Positions 7,371-14,777 of a stretch of DNA of 17,018 nt are shown piece by piece. Each line of letters opens with the position of its first letter. The stretch's first letter is position 1. Position numbers and translations under genes: made by a program. Source of the stretch: JAKORR01 sp964608495 (GTDB taxonomy: Bacteria > Armatimonadota > Zipacnadia > Zipacnadales > FEN-943); NCBI GenBank assembly GCA_964608495.1, contig CAZSOQ010000109.1, forward strand, positions 1 through 17,018. Direction: 5' to 3'. The notes beneath the pieces were generated by a model, which saw only the letters and a list, made by a program, of their open reading frames with translations, did not search any database and was not told the DNA's origin.

Positions 7371-7568
7371 AGGGATCACTGGCCGCGCCGGGCGGTCACC
7401 TCTTGGCTTCCGCCAGGAGCCTTCGCCGGCAGCGTGTGGCATCGGTGTGGCGGCGAAGCTTGCGCGGGACGCAGCACGACCTGTACGTTGCCGGCACGGA
7501 CTTCAGGCAATAAGGTTAGGCCCGCTCCGCGCGGGCTCGCAGGGCCCCCGCGCAGGTGGAGCAGGGCA

Positions 7569-7597
7569 ATGCTACCAGCGTTCGCGCCGGGAGTCAA
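7569..7597 (-). promoter_or_regulatory. candidate sigma-70 promoter for the BFN-UPF0182-HAD-AIRS-UROD run
   Basis: On the minus strand TTGACT (7597-7592) and TAGCAT (7574-7569) are separated by exactly 17 nt. The -35 box matches consensus at five of six and the -10 at four of six positions. Transcription would start near 7562, leaving a leader of about 190 nt before the BFN start. Confidence 0.5.
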
Positions 7598-7629
7598 ACG
7601 CCGGGTCGCCGCCGCCGGCGGGGATGCGC

Positions 7630-7635
7630 TATAAT
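7630..7635 (+). promoter_or_regulatory. candidate -10 box for gatB
   Basis: TATAAT at 7630-7635 is a perfect -10 consensus in an otherwise GC-rich region, 62 nt before the gatB ATG. No recognisable -35 box is present at 16-18 nt spacing. Confidence 0.5.
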
Positions 7636-7697
7636 GGCTTGGCCGCGCCAGCATCCGAGGCCCTGCGCGGTGTCTGTACTGCCTGGAGGGAAACGGT

Positions 7698-9116
7698 ATG
7701 GCCTTGCAGCCCTGCGTGGGCCTGGAGGTCCACGTCCAGCTCACCACCGACAGCAAGATGTTCTGCTCCTGCGCCGTTGACTTCGGCGGCGACCCCAACA
7801 CCCGTTGCTGCCCCGTCTGCCTCGGGCTGCCCGGCTCCCTGCCGATGCCCAATCGCGCGGCCATTGAGGACGTGATCCGCACCGGCCTGGCCCTCCACTG
7901 CCAGGTCGCCGAGCGCTGCCGCTTCGCGCGCAAGAACTACCTGTACCCCGACCTGCCCAAGAACTACCAGATCAGCCAGTACGACGAGCCGCTGACCTAC
8001 GGCGGGTACCTGGACCTGGACGTGGACGGCCGCACGGTGCACATCCGCATCCGCCGCGCCCACCTGGAGGAGGACACGGGCAAGAACATCCACCTCCCCG
8101 ACGGCCGCTCGGTCGTGGACTACAACCGCTGCGGCGTGCCCCTCATGGAGATAGTGACTGAGCCCGACTTCACCTCCGGCGAGGAGGTGCGCGTCTACCT
8201 CACGGAGCTGCGCCGAATCCTGCGGTACCTCGGCGTCTCGGACGCGGACATGGAGAAGGGCCAGATGCGGTGTGAGCCTACCGTGAACCTGCGCGACCCC
8301 GAGACCGGCGAGGGCACCGCCAGGGCCGAGATCAAGAACCTCAACTCCCTGCGCTCGGTCTGCGAGGCCGTGCAGTACGAGATCGCCCGCCAGCTCCGGG
8401 CACTCGAGACCGGCGAGGAGCTCTTCCAGGAGACCCGCCGGTGGGACGAGGACGCCCGCGTGACGTCCACCATGAGGCGTAAGGAGACCNNNNNNNNNNT
8501 CCCCGACCCGGACCTCGTGCCCCTGGAGCCGTCGCCCGCCCGGGTCGCCGAGATCCGGGGCACGCTGCCCGAGCTTCCCGCCGCGCGACGGTGTCGCTTC
8601 GTCGAGCAGTACGGCCTGCCCGAGTACGACGCCGGCGTTCTCACCGACGACAAGGCCCTGGCGGACTACTTCGAGGCCGCCGCCGCGGGCTGCGATGACC
8701 CCAAGGCCGTGAGCAACTGGGTCATGACCGAGGTGCTCCGCTACCTGCACGACGAGGGCGTGTCGGCCGGCGAGTTCCCGCTGGCGCCGGGGGCGATCGG
8801 CGAGCTCGTGGCCCTGACGGCGGACGGCACGCTCTCCTCGACCATCGCCCGCGACGTCTTCGCCCGCGCCTGTCGCGACGGGCGGTCACCGCGGCGGATC
8901 GTGGAGGAGGAGGGCCTGGCTCAGATCAGCGACGTGGATGAGCTGGAGAAGCTGGTGGACGAGGCGATCGCGGCGAACCCGAAGGCCGTCGAGGACTTCC
9001 GCGCGGGCAAGGAAAAGGCCCTGGGGGCGATGGTGGGGCACATCATGCGGGCCAGCAAGGGCCAGGCGAATCCCCGGCTCATCAACGAGCTCCTGCGGCG
9101 GAGGCTGTCGGGATAG
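7698..9116 (+). CDS. gatB: Asp/Glu-tRNA(Asn/Gln) amidotransferase subunit B
   Basis: GatB is the tRNA-binding kinase subunit of GatCAB. It phosphorylates Glu-tRNA(Gln) or Asp-tRNA(Asn) so that ammonia from GatA can amidate it. The 472-residue frame begins CVGLEVHVQL (6-15), the family signature, followed by zinc-type cysteines Cys23-x-Cys25 and Cys38-PV-Cys41. RKNYLYPDLPKNYQISQYD follows. RRAHLEEDTGKNIH, YNRCGVPLMEIVTEPD and ARAEIKNLNSL are all conserved core motifs. The C-terminal half has the helical GatB/YqeY-like tail domain ending in GQANPRLINELLRRRL. The start ATG has GGAGG about 8 nt upstream. A 10-N run at 8490-8499 interrupts the KE..DYRYFPDPDL region: only four codons stand where the family has about seven, so around nine bases are probably missing, but the frame is kept. 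gatA and gatC are not adjacent. Confidence 0.97.
   Translation: MALQPCVGLEVHVQLTTDSKMFCSCAVDFGGDPNTRCCPVCLGLPGSLPMPNRAAIEDVIRTGLALHCQVAERCRFARKNYLYPDLPKNYQISQYDEPLTYGGYLDLDVDGRTVHIRIRRAHLEEDTGKNIHLPDGRSVVDYNRCGVPLMEIVTEPDFTSGEEVRVYLTELRRILRYLGVSDADMEKGQMRCEPTVNLRDPETGEGTARAEIKNLNSLRSVCEAVQYEIARQLRALETGEELFQETRRWDEDARVTSTMRRKETXXXXPDPDLVPLEPSPARVAEIRGTLPELPAARRCRFVEQYGLPEYDAGVLTDDKALADYFEAAAAGCDDPKAVSNWVMTEVLRYLHDEGVSAGEFPLAPGAIGELVALTADGTLSSTIARDVFARACRDGRSPRRIVEEEGLAQISDVDELEKLVDEAIAANPKAVEDFRAGKEKALGAMVGHIMRASKGQANPRLINELLRRRLSG
8490..8499. other. assembly gap (10 N) inside gatB
   Basis: Ten undetermined bases fall within the conserved GatB motif between Lys-Glu-Thr and (Phe)-Pro-Asp-Pro-Asp-Leu. 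It is probably a fixed-size scaffold placeholder, since the conserved family spacing predicts about 19 bases there. Confidence 0.95.
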
Positions 9117-9164
9117 GGCAAAGGGCCGGATGGCCTGGGCCCGGGAGTGTCCGGGTCCCGCCCG

Positions 9165-9274
9165 AGGCTGTGCAGAAAGCGCCGGAGAAGCGGTACTGCG
9201 CAGCGTAGTAGTGTGACCCTTGGGCTATAAGGCCTGTACGGCGCAGGTAGGCCCGCGCACTTTCTGCGCAGCCT
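9165..9274. repeat. 15-bp imperfect inverted repeat between convergent genes
   Basis: Left arm AGGCTGTGCAGAAAG (9165-9179) and right arm CTTTCTGCGCAGCCT (9260-9274) are inverted copies with one mismatch, separated by 80 nt. The pentamer GCCCG flanks both sides (9160-9164 and 9276-9280). The region lies between the 3' ends of gatB and the PHP gene and contains no ORF. It may act as a bidirectional terminator or stem-loop, or be a small MITE-like element with terminal repeats. No T-run is present next to either arm. Confidence 0.55.
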
Positions 9275-9280
9275 GGCCCG

Positions 9281-9925
9281 CTATCCCGATGCTCGTGCCA
9301 TCGCTCCCGACAGACCCTTCAGCCTCATCGTCCGGGCCTTGATCTGCCGCACCAGGTCGGCCACGGACAGCACCGGCTCGGCGAAGTAGGTCACGTATAG
9401 CCCCACGTGCTCCACGCGGTGGGCGTCGCTGTTGGCCAGCGCGGGCAGACCGGTCGCCCTTACGCACTGCCAGGCCTTGACCTGCTCCTCGGGGCGGTGG
9501 TTCCTGCTGTAGACCTCCAGCCCGTCCAGGTCCAGCTCGTAGACGATCCGGTCGGAATTGTACCCCGCGCGCATGGGATGGGCGGCGATCACGATCCCGC
9601 CCTCAGCGTGGGCATGCCGGATGAGCTCGCGGACGTCCCAGGGCTCGTCTATATGTGGCAGCCCGAACACCAGGTAATCGCCCTGCCGGGTGCCGTCGGG
9701 CGCCCGACAGCCCACCTCCTCGCCCGCCAGGATCGCTATCTTGCCCTCCAGACCCAGCCTGCGCACCACCTCCGCCAGGTCCTCGTCGGGCCACCGGAAG
9801 GTGTGCTCCGTGACACAGGCTGCGTGAAGCCCGCGCTCGTGGGCTGTCCGTATCAGTTCCTCTATCGTTTGGTGTCCACAGGAGGAGTAGTGGCTCGTGT
9901 GGATGTGCATGTCTACCGGGTACAT
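9281..9925 (-). CDS. PHP-domain metal-dependent phosphoesterase
   Basis: The 214-residue protein has the four PHP motifs: DMHIHTSHYSSCGH (His7 and His9), VTEH (Glu40, His41) with AGEEVGC, AAHP, and ANSDAH near the C terminus. PHP proteins bind two or three metals and hydrolyse phosphoesters. This short form resembles the stand-alone PHP hydrolases and the PHP-associated group rather than polymerase-linked domains. The ATG at 9923-9925 is preceded by GGAGG 8 nt upstream. The gene ends convergently with gatB across an inverted repeat, and shares a divergent promoter region with the ABC ATPase gene. Substrate is unknown; nucleotides, sugar phosphates or histidinol phosphate have all been seen in the superfamily. 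Confidence 0.88.
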   Translation of the reverse strand: MYPVDMHIHTSHYSSCGHQTIEELIRTAHERGLHAACVTEHTFRWPDEDLAEVVRRLGLEGKIAILAGEEVGCRAPDGTRQGDYLVFGLPHIDEPWDVRELIRHAHAEGGIVIAAHPMRAGYNSDRIVYELDLDGLEVYSRNHRPEEQVKAWQCVRATGLPALANSDAHRVEHVGLYVTYFAEPVLSVADLVRQIKARTMRLKGLSGAMARASG

Positions 9926-9982
9926 CGCTGCCGCCTCCTACGCGGGCCGCCCACCGGCGACGACCGGCGGGCGACCCGCGCC

Positions 9983-10011
9983 ATGTTAGGGGCCGCCACG
10001 ATGCCCGTCAA
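9983..10011 (-). promoter_or_regulatory. candidate promoter of the PHP phosphoesterase gene
   Basis: On the minus strand TTGACG (10011-10006) and TAACAT (9988-9983) are 17 nt apart, giving five of six and four of six matches to the sigma-70 boxes. Transcription would start near 9977, about 50 nt before the ATG. Confidence 0.5.
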
Positions 10012-10035
10012 CCCCGGGGCACCCCCCGGCCGGCG

Positions 10036-10064
10036 TTGACACCCGCTTACCCCACGCCTATAAT
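10036..10064 (+). promoter_or_regulatory. perfect sigma-70-type promoter of the ABC ATPase gene
   Basis: TTGACA (10036-10041) and TATAAT (10059-10064) are both exact consensus with a 17-nt spacer. Transcription would begin near 10071, leaving a leader of about 32 nt before the ATG at 10103. The back-to-back minus-strand promoter lies only 24 nt away. Confidence 0.85.
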
Positions 10065-10102
10065 CCGCCACGGTCGCCGGAACGCCAGGCGGCCTACCAG
10101 CT

Positions 10103-11275
10103 ATGGCCGGCGTAAAGCTCACCAACCTTACCAAGCGCTTCGGCGACGTCGTGGCGGTGTCCGACGTCGACCTCGAGATTCGTGACGGCGAGTTCCTCGT
10201 GCTCGTGGGACCGTCGGGCTGCGGCAAGACCACGTGCCTGCGTATGATCGCGGGGCTCGAGGAGCCGACGGAAGGCGAGATCTGGATTGGCGACCGTCTG
10301 GTAAACGACGTGTCGCCTAAAGACCGCAATATCGCCATGGTGTTCCAGAATTACGCTCTCTATCCGCACATGACGGCCTATGACAACATGGCCTTCGCCC
10401 TCCGCCTCCGCAAGACCCCCCGGGACGAGATAGACACCCGCGTGCGCCAGGCCGCCGCCATGCTGGGCATCGAGCCCCTGCTCGGGCGCCGGCCCCGGGA
10501 GCTTTCCGGTGGCCAGCGCCAGCGAGTGGCTGTGGGCCGGGCCATCGTCCGGGAGCCCGCGGTCTTCCTCATGGACGAGCCCCTCTCCAACCTCGACGCC
10601 AAGATGCGCGTCGAGACGCGCGCGGAGCTGATCAAGCTCCACCGCCGCCTCCGCGTCACGACGGTCTACGTGACCCACGACCAGCTCGAGGCCATGACCA
10701 TGGGCGACCGCATCGTGGTCATGAAGGACGGCCTGGTGCAGCAGGTGGACACGCCGCTGGGCCTGTTCTACGACCCCACCAATGTCTTCGTGGCGGGGTT
10801 CATAGGCACGCCCCCCATGAACCTGATCGAGGCCTCGGTGGTGGTCGGCGAGGACGGCGTGTACGTGGACGCCGGGGACTTCCAGACCAAGCTCCCGCCG
10901 TCGAAGGCTTCCCAGGCTCGGGCCCACGCGGGCAGCCCTGTCACCCTGGGCGTCCGCCCCAACGACATCTACGACCGCGCCATCTCCCAGGGAGTGGAGG
11001 CCACGGAGGACAACACCGTCTCGGCCACGGTCGAGGTCATCGAGCCCATGGGCGCCGAGGCCATCTTGTACCTTGCCCTCGGACAGACGCGGCTCGTCGC
11101 CAGCGTGGAGAGCACTACCCGCGCCCGGGAGAACCAGCCCCTGGACGTGCTCTTCGATCTCGAGCGCGTCCACCTCTTCGACCAGGAGACGGGCGAGGCC
11201 ATCTTCACGGCGGCCACCGGGCACGAGGACCTGCTGCAGGGCAGCAGGCCCGATCCACCGTCGGCCGAGCAGTGA
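10103..11275 (+). CDS. MalK/UgpC/MsmK-type ABC transporter ATP-binding protein
   Basis: The 390-residue protein is a complete sugar-type (CUT1) ABC ATPase that would drive uptake from the cytoplasmic side of the membrane. Walker A is GPSGCGKT (36-43), Q-loop Gln82 lies in VFQNYALYPHM, the signature is LSGGQ (134-138), Walker B is VFLMDE (154-159) followed by the D-loop SNLDA, and the H-loop is His192 in YVTHDQ. The C-terminal third has TOBE/OB-fold features including LGVRPNDIY and the VEVIEPMGAEAILYL strand, as in MalK and UgpC. No permease or binding-protein gene is nearby, so it is an orphan of the kind that can serve several sugar transporters. Its promoter is a perfect consensus, but the ribosome site before the ATG is weak. 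A 7-bp GC hairpin follows the stop. Confidence 0.93.
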   Translation: MAGVKLTNLTKRFGDVVAVSDVDLEIRDGEFLVLVGPSGCGKTTCLRMIAGLEEPTEGEIWIGDRLVNDVSPKDRNIAMVFQNYALYPHMTAYDNMAFALRLRKTPRDEIDTRVRQAAAMLGIEPLLGRRPRELSGGQRQRVAVGRAIVREPAVFLMDEPLSNLDAKMRVETRAELIKLHRRLRVTTVYVTHDQLEAMTMGDRIVVMKDGLVQQVDTPLGLFYDPTNVFVAGFIGTPPMNLIEASVVVGEDGVYVDAGDFQTKLPPSKASQARAHAGSPVTLGVRPNDIYDRAISQGVEATEDNTVSATVEVIEPMGAEAILYLALGQTRLVASVESTTRARENQPLDVLFDLERVHLFDQETGEAIFTAATGHEDLLQGSRPDPPSAEQ

Positions 11276-11279
11276 CCTG

Positions 11280-11299
11280 GGCGCGCGGACCTGCGCGCC
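11280..11299 (+). terminator. GC hairpin after the ABC ATPase gene
   Basis: GGCGCGC (11280-11286) and GCGCGCC (11293-11299) form a perfect 7-bp stem with a six-base loop, five bases after the TGA. No T-run follows, so it is either a U-less terminator or an mRNA-stabilising hairpin. Confidence 0.4.
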
Positions 11300-11354
11300 G
11301 GGCTCCCGGGGCCGGCCGCCACGGGCCGACCTCGCCCCGGCACACCCCCCGGGC

Positions 11355-11360
11355 TATCAT
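11355..11360 (+). promoter_or_regulatory. possible -10 box upstream of tatC
   Basis: TATCAT matches the -10 consensus at five of six positions. Transcription from it would begin about 11367-11370, at or beside the ATG of the short leader ORF. No -35 box is evident. Confidence 0.35.
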
Positions 11361-11369
11361 CTTGGCGCC

Positions 11370-11405
11370 ATGAGGGTACCCTCGACGGTGTGGTACGATG
11401 GCTGA
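11370..11405 (+). CDS. possible 11-residue leader peptide overlapping the tatC start
   Basis: ATG at 11370 opens a tiny frame encoding MRVPSTVWYDG and ending in TGA at 11403-11405. Its last codons contain the tatC ATG (11398) in another frame, an arrangement that permits translational coupling. tatC itself has no good Shine-Dalgarno sequence, which makes coupling plausible. If the TATCAT promoter is used, this message would start nearly leaderless. Expression of the peptide is unproven and the overlap may be chance. Confidence 0.3.
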   Translation: MRVPSTVWYDG

Positions 11406-12387
11406 CGACGAATCCCAAGGCGAGGAACTCGGCTTCTGGGACCACGTGGAAGAGCTGCGGCTGAGGATCATCCGCAGCATCACCTACGTCGTGGTCGCCG
11501 GCACCGCCGCCTGGTTCTACCGGACCACGCTGCTGACTCTCCTGCAGTACCCAGCGCTGGAGGGCGCGCGGCGAGCGGGCCTCGGGGACTTCGCCTTCCG
11601 CATCTTCGAGGCCGCCGGCGGCTTCCTGCTGATGATTCAGGTCGCGATGGTCGCCGGAATCGTCCTCGCTTCCCCGCTGCTGACCCTTGAGCTCTGGGGG
11701 TTCATCGAGCCCGCCCTTCTCCCCCACGAGAAGCGCTGGGCCCTCTGGGCCATCCCATCCGCCACCTTCCTGTTCCTCTCGGGCGTCGCCACTTGCTACT
11801 GGATCGCCCCCACCGCCTTCGCCTTCTTCCTCCGCTTCAACCTCACCATCGGCGTGCAGCCCGAGCTCACCCTGGGCCCCTACCTGTACTTCTTCCTCCG
11901 TCTCGTCATCGTCTTCGGCGTGCTCTTCGAGCTGCCTCTGTTCCTGATGGTGCTTGCCGCCGTCGGCGTGGTCAGCAGCGGGGGGCTGATCCGCCAGTGG
12001 CGACTCGCCGTCGTCACCGTCTTCCTCGTCGCCGCCATCGCCACACCGACCGGCGATGCCCTAACCATGTCCGTCCTCGCCGCGCCCATGATGGTCCTCT
12101 ACGTTCTCAGCGTCTTCCTCGTGCGCCTCGTCGAGAAGCGCAGGCGGCCGGAGGAGGAATCCTCCTCGGATGATGACCGGCCCTCCGACTCCCAGGGCAC
12201 GCCCGCGCCCACCGGCGAGGACGGTCCCGCTCCCGACGCCCCGCCTCTGGATGAGGAGCAGGTGTACGACCTGACCGACCTGGCCGAGGACGAGCCCGCT
12301 CCCGCGGAGGACGACGGCGCCGCGGCGGACCTGGAGGAGACCTACCGGCAGCTCAACGAGGACGTGCCGCCGGCCCTGGACCCGTGA
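11398..12387 (+). CDS. tatC: Sec-independent protein translocase TatC
   Basis: TatC is the membrane receptor that recognises twin-arginine signal peptides of folded export substrates. The 329-residue protein has the N-terminal cytoplasmic FWDHVEELRLRIIRS motif, then six hydrophobic segments. Conserved TatC features are SPLLTLELWGFIEPALLPHEKR (after TM2), FGVLFELPLFLMVLAAVGVVS (TM4) and the ATPTGDALTMSVLAAPMMVLY block (TM5-6). After about residue 250 comes an unusual tail of roughly 80 residues rich in Asp, Glu and Pro (EEESSSDDDRPSD..., EDEPAPAEDDGAAA), expected on the cytoplasmic side. tatA and tatB are not adjacent. The ATG at 11398 overlaps a small upstream frame and lacks a clear ribosome site. 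It is followed 69 nt later by the helicase gene on the same strand. Confidence 0.95.
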   Translation: MADDESQGEELGFWDHVEELRLRIIRSITYVVVAGTAAWFYRTTLLTLLQYPALEGARRAGLGDFAFRIFEAAGGFLLMIQVAMVAGIVLASPLLTLELWGFIEPALLPHEKRWALWAIPSATFLFLSGVATCYWIAPTAFAFFLRFNLTIGVQPELTLGPYLYFFLRLVIVFGVLFELPLFLMVLAAVGVVSSGGLIRQWRLAVVTVFLVAAIATPTGDALTMSVLAAPMMVLYVLSVFLVRLVEKRRRPEEESSSDDDRPSDSQGTPAPTGEDGPAPDAPPLDEEQVYDLTDLAEDEPAPAEDDGAAADLEETYRQLNEDVPPALDP

Positions 12388-12410
12388 CGGCGGGCGGACG
12401 GTGCGGCGCG

Positions 12411-12428
12411 CGGGAGAGATGCCTCCCG
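12411..12428 (+). other. short hairpin between tatC and the helicase gene
   Basis: CGGGAG (12411-12416) and CTCCCG (12423-12428) form a 6-bp stem with a six-base loop. There is no T-run, so termination here is doubtful. Confidence 0.25.
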
Positions 12429-12456
12429 GGCGGGCGGGTCGTGAGTGGGCCAAACC

Positions 12457-14763
12457 ATGCCTGACCTCGCGAGCCTCATCGCCGAACTGAAGGATTCACC
12501 GGACTACCGGGGGCAGGTGGTGGCGGTGCGCGAACAGGCGCCGCGCCCGGCCCGCTACGCTACGGAGGACCTGCCCCTCTGCGAGCCCGTGCGCCGGGCC
12601 CTGACCGCCCAGGGCGTCGAGCGCCTGTACGTCCACCAGCACGAGGCCATCCAGGCCGCGATGGCGGGCGCGCACGTGACCGTGGCGGCGGACACGGCCT
12701 CGGGCAAGACCGCCTGCTTCTTCGTGCCCATCGCGGAGGCGATCCAGGCGCACCCCACGGCCCGGGCGTTGTTGATCTACCCCACCAAGGCCCTGGCCCA
12801 GGACCAGCTCCGCAAGATGGAGGCCTTCGGCGCGGGATCGGTCTTCGTGGCCGCCACCTACGACGGCGACACGCCCCAGACCCGGCGCCGGGCCACGCGG
12901 CGCGGCAGCCACGTGATCCTCACCAATCCCGACATGCTCCACCTCGCCATCCTGCCCTACCACACCTCCTGGCGGGACTTCTTCCGCGAGCTGAAGTACG
13001 TGGTGCTCGACGAGATGCACGTGTACACGGGCGTCTTCGGCGCACACACGGCGAACGTGATCCGGCGGCTGCGCCGCGTGGCCGCTGAGCACGGGGCGGA
13101 CCCCACCTTCATCTGCTGCTCGGCCACGGTGGGCAACCCTCGGGAGCTGGCCGAGCGACTGACGGGCCTGCCGCAGCGGCTGGTGGACGACGACGGTGCG
13201 CCCCAGGGCCGCAGGCTGCTCGTGATGTGGAATCCGCCGGTCCTCGAGCCCGCGGCGGGCCGCCGCCGCAGCGCCAACATGGAGGCGGCCGAGCTCTTCG
13301 CCTGGCTGGTCGAGCGCGGCGTCCGCACCATCGTCTTCACGCTCGCCCGCAGCCAGACCGAGCTGATCCTGCGCTATGCCCGCGATCGCCTCGAGCCCAA
13401 GGGCCTGGCGGACCAGGTGATGCCCTACCGCGGGGGTTACCTGGCCGAGCAGCGCCGGGCCATCGAGAAGCAGCTCTTCGACGGCGACCTGCTGGGTGTG
13501 GTGGCTACCAGCGCCCTCGAGCTGGGCCTTGACATCGGCAGCCTGGACGCCGTGATCCTGGCGGGCTACCCGGGACGCCCGTCGTCCCTGTGGCAGCGCG
13601 CCGGTCGCGCGGGCCGCCGCCAGACGGACTCGCTGGCCGTCCTAGTCGGGCTGCCCGCCAGCGGCGTGGACCAGTACCTCATGGCCCACCCGGACTACCT
13701 CCTACAGCAGGGCAACGAGCGCGTGCTCGTGGACCCCGGCAATCCCTACGTCCTCGCCGGCCATCTTCTGTGCGCGGCCTATGAGCTGCCCATCGGCCCC
13801 GAGGAGCTGGCGCTGTTCGGCGAGCGCGCCGAGGACCTGCTGGGCGTGCTCGAGGCTGAGCGGTACGTCGTCAAGCGCCGGCGATGGCACTGGCTGGACC
13901 CGGACGTGTACCCCGCCGCCCTCATCAGCATCCGGTCCGTGTCGGGGGCGGGGTACGACATTGCGCTGCGTGAGCCCGGCGGGAGGGAGTCCCTCCTGGG
14001 CACGATTGACGATCGCACCGCCTTCGCCCTCGTCCATCCCGGGGCCATCTACCTGCACGAGGGCGAGACCTACCTGGTCCGGGAGCTGGACCTCGAGGAG
14101 CGCCGCGCGGTCGTTGTCCCCACCGACGCCGGCTACTACACCCAGGCAATGAGCGCCGACCAGGTCTCGGTCCTCGACACCGAGACCGATCTGCCGGCCG
14201 GCGACGACCTGAACTGGCGCTTCGGCTCCGTGAAGGTCACCTCCCAGGTCATCGCCTTCCGCAAGCTGCAGCAGATCACGGAGCGAGAGCTGGGCACCGA
14301 GGACCTCGACCTGCCCGCCCAGTCCTTCGAGACCCAGGCCCTGTGGATCGCCGTGGGCGCGCGGGAGGTCGCCGTGCTGGCCGAGGCAGGCCGGGACCTG
14401 ATGGGCAGCCTGCACGCCCTCGAACATGCCGTCATCGCCATCCTGCCTCTCTTCGCGCTCTGCGACCAGCGAGACATCGGCGGTGTCTCCCACGGCACCC
14501 ACCCCGACGTGGGCAGGGGCGCCCTTTTCGTCTATGATGGATATCCCGGCGGCGTCGGCATCGCCCTGGGCGCCTTCGACCGCCTGGGAGAGGTCCTGTC
14601 GGCCGTCGCCGAGACCATCGAGAACTGCCCGTGCGAGGCCGGCTGCCCGTCCTGCGTGCAGAGCACCTACTGCGGGGACGGGAACTGGCCGCTGGACAAG
14701 GCCGGGGCCCTGCTGCTGGCTCGGCACCTGGCTGCCCGCTGGGCGGAAACGCCGAAAACCTAA
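12457..14763 (+). CDS. mrfA: MrfA/YprA-like DEXH helicase with C-terminal Zn-binding MZB (DUF1998) domain
   Basis: The protein of about 768 residues is a superfamily 2 helicase. In order it has a Q-like region YVHQHEAI, Walker A TASGKT (about 80-85), the Ia-type block IYPTKALAQDQL, DEMH as the DEXH box (about 185-188), CCSATVGNP (motif III), VVATSALELGLDIG (motif V) and QRAGRAGRR (motif VI, about 380). The C-terminal DUF1998/MZB domain carries the metal motif C-P-C-E-A-G-C-P-S-C at about 724-733, a C-x-C-x3-C-x2-C pattern. This architecture is that of Bacillus MrfA, a DNA-dependent ATPase used in UvrABC-independent repair of mitomycin lesions; that role is transferred by family. The partner exonuclease MrfB is not in the window. 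A GTG at 12445 would add four residues; neither start has a strong ribosome site. It is followed 14 nt later by a PHP gene. Confidence 0.92.
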   Translation: MPDLASLIAELKDSPDYRGQVVAVREQAPRPARYATEDLPLCEPVRRALTAQGVERLYVHQHEAIQAAMAGAHVTVAADTASGKTACFFVPIAEAIQAHPTARALLIYPTKALAQDQLRKMEAFGAGSVFVAATYDGDTPQTRRRATRRGSHVILTNPDMLHLAILPYHTSWRDFFRELKYVVLDEMHVYTGVFGAHTANVIRRLRRVAAEHGADPTFICCSATVGNPRELAERLTGLPQRLVDDDGAPQGRRLLVMWNPPVLEPAAGRRRSANMEAAELFAWLVERGVRTIVFTLARSQTELILRYARDRLEPKGLADQVMPYRGGYLAEQRRAIEKQLFDGDLLGVVATSALELGLDIGSLDAVILAGYPGRPSSLWQRAGRAGRRQTDSLAVLVGLPASGVDQYLMAHPDYLLQQGNERVLVDPGNPYVLAGHLLCAAYELPIGPEELALFGERAEDLLGVLEAERYVVKRRRWHWLDPDVYPAALISIRSVSGAGYDIALREPGGRESLLGTIDDRTAFALVHPGAIYLHEGETYLVRELDLEERRAVVVPTDAGYYTQAMSADQVSVLDTETDLPAGDDLNWRFGSVKVTSQVIAFRKLQQITERELGTEDLDLPAQSFETQALWIAVGAREVAVLAEAGRDLMGSLHALEHAVIAILPLFALCDQRDIGGVSHGTHPDVGRGALFVYDGYPGGVGIALGAFDRLGEVLSAVAETIENCPCEAGCPSCVQSTYCGDGNWPLDKAGALLLARHLAARWAETPKT

Positions 14764-14777
14764 GGATGCCCTAATAG

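Larger units (their letters stand above)
7371..7697. other. divergent intergenic region between BFN operon and gatB
   Basis: This stretch of about 327 nt holds no gene I can support. It contains candidate promoters for both directions (minus at 7569-7597, plus -10 at 7630-7635). A short perfect hairpin GCCCGC/GCGGGC lies at 7520-7525/7531-7536 with loop TCCGC. It would sit in the 5' leader of the minus-strand transcript, whose role I cannot assign. Confidence 0.6.

Noticed and set aside
7520..7536. GC hairpin in the BFN leader as a riboswitch or attenuator
   Set aside because: It is only a 6-bp stem with no conserved riboswitch core and no T-run after it in the minus-strand transcript.
10094..11224. 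376-residue minus-strand frame opposite the ABC ATPase
   Set aside because: The opposite strand encodes an unambiguous ABC ATPase with all motifs; the antisense text is His/Gly/Ala-rich and featureless.
13702..14727. 341-residue minus-strand frame inside the helicase gene
   Set aside because: It is a GC-driven antisense frame of the helicase C-terminal half, with no recognisable domain.
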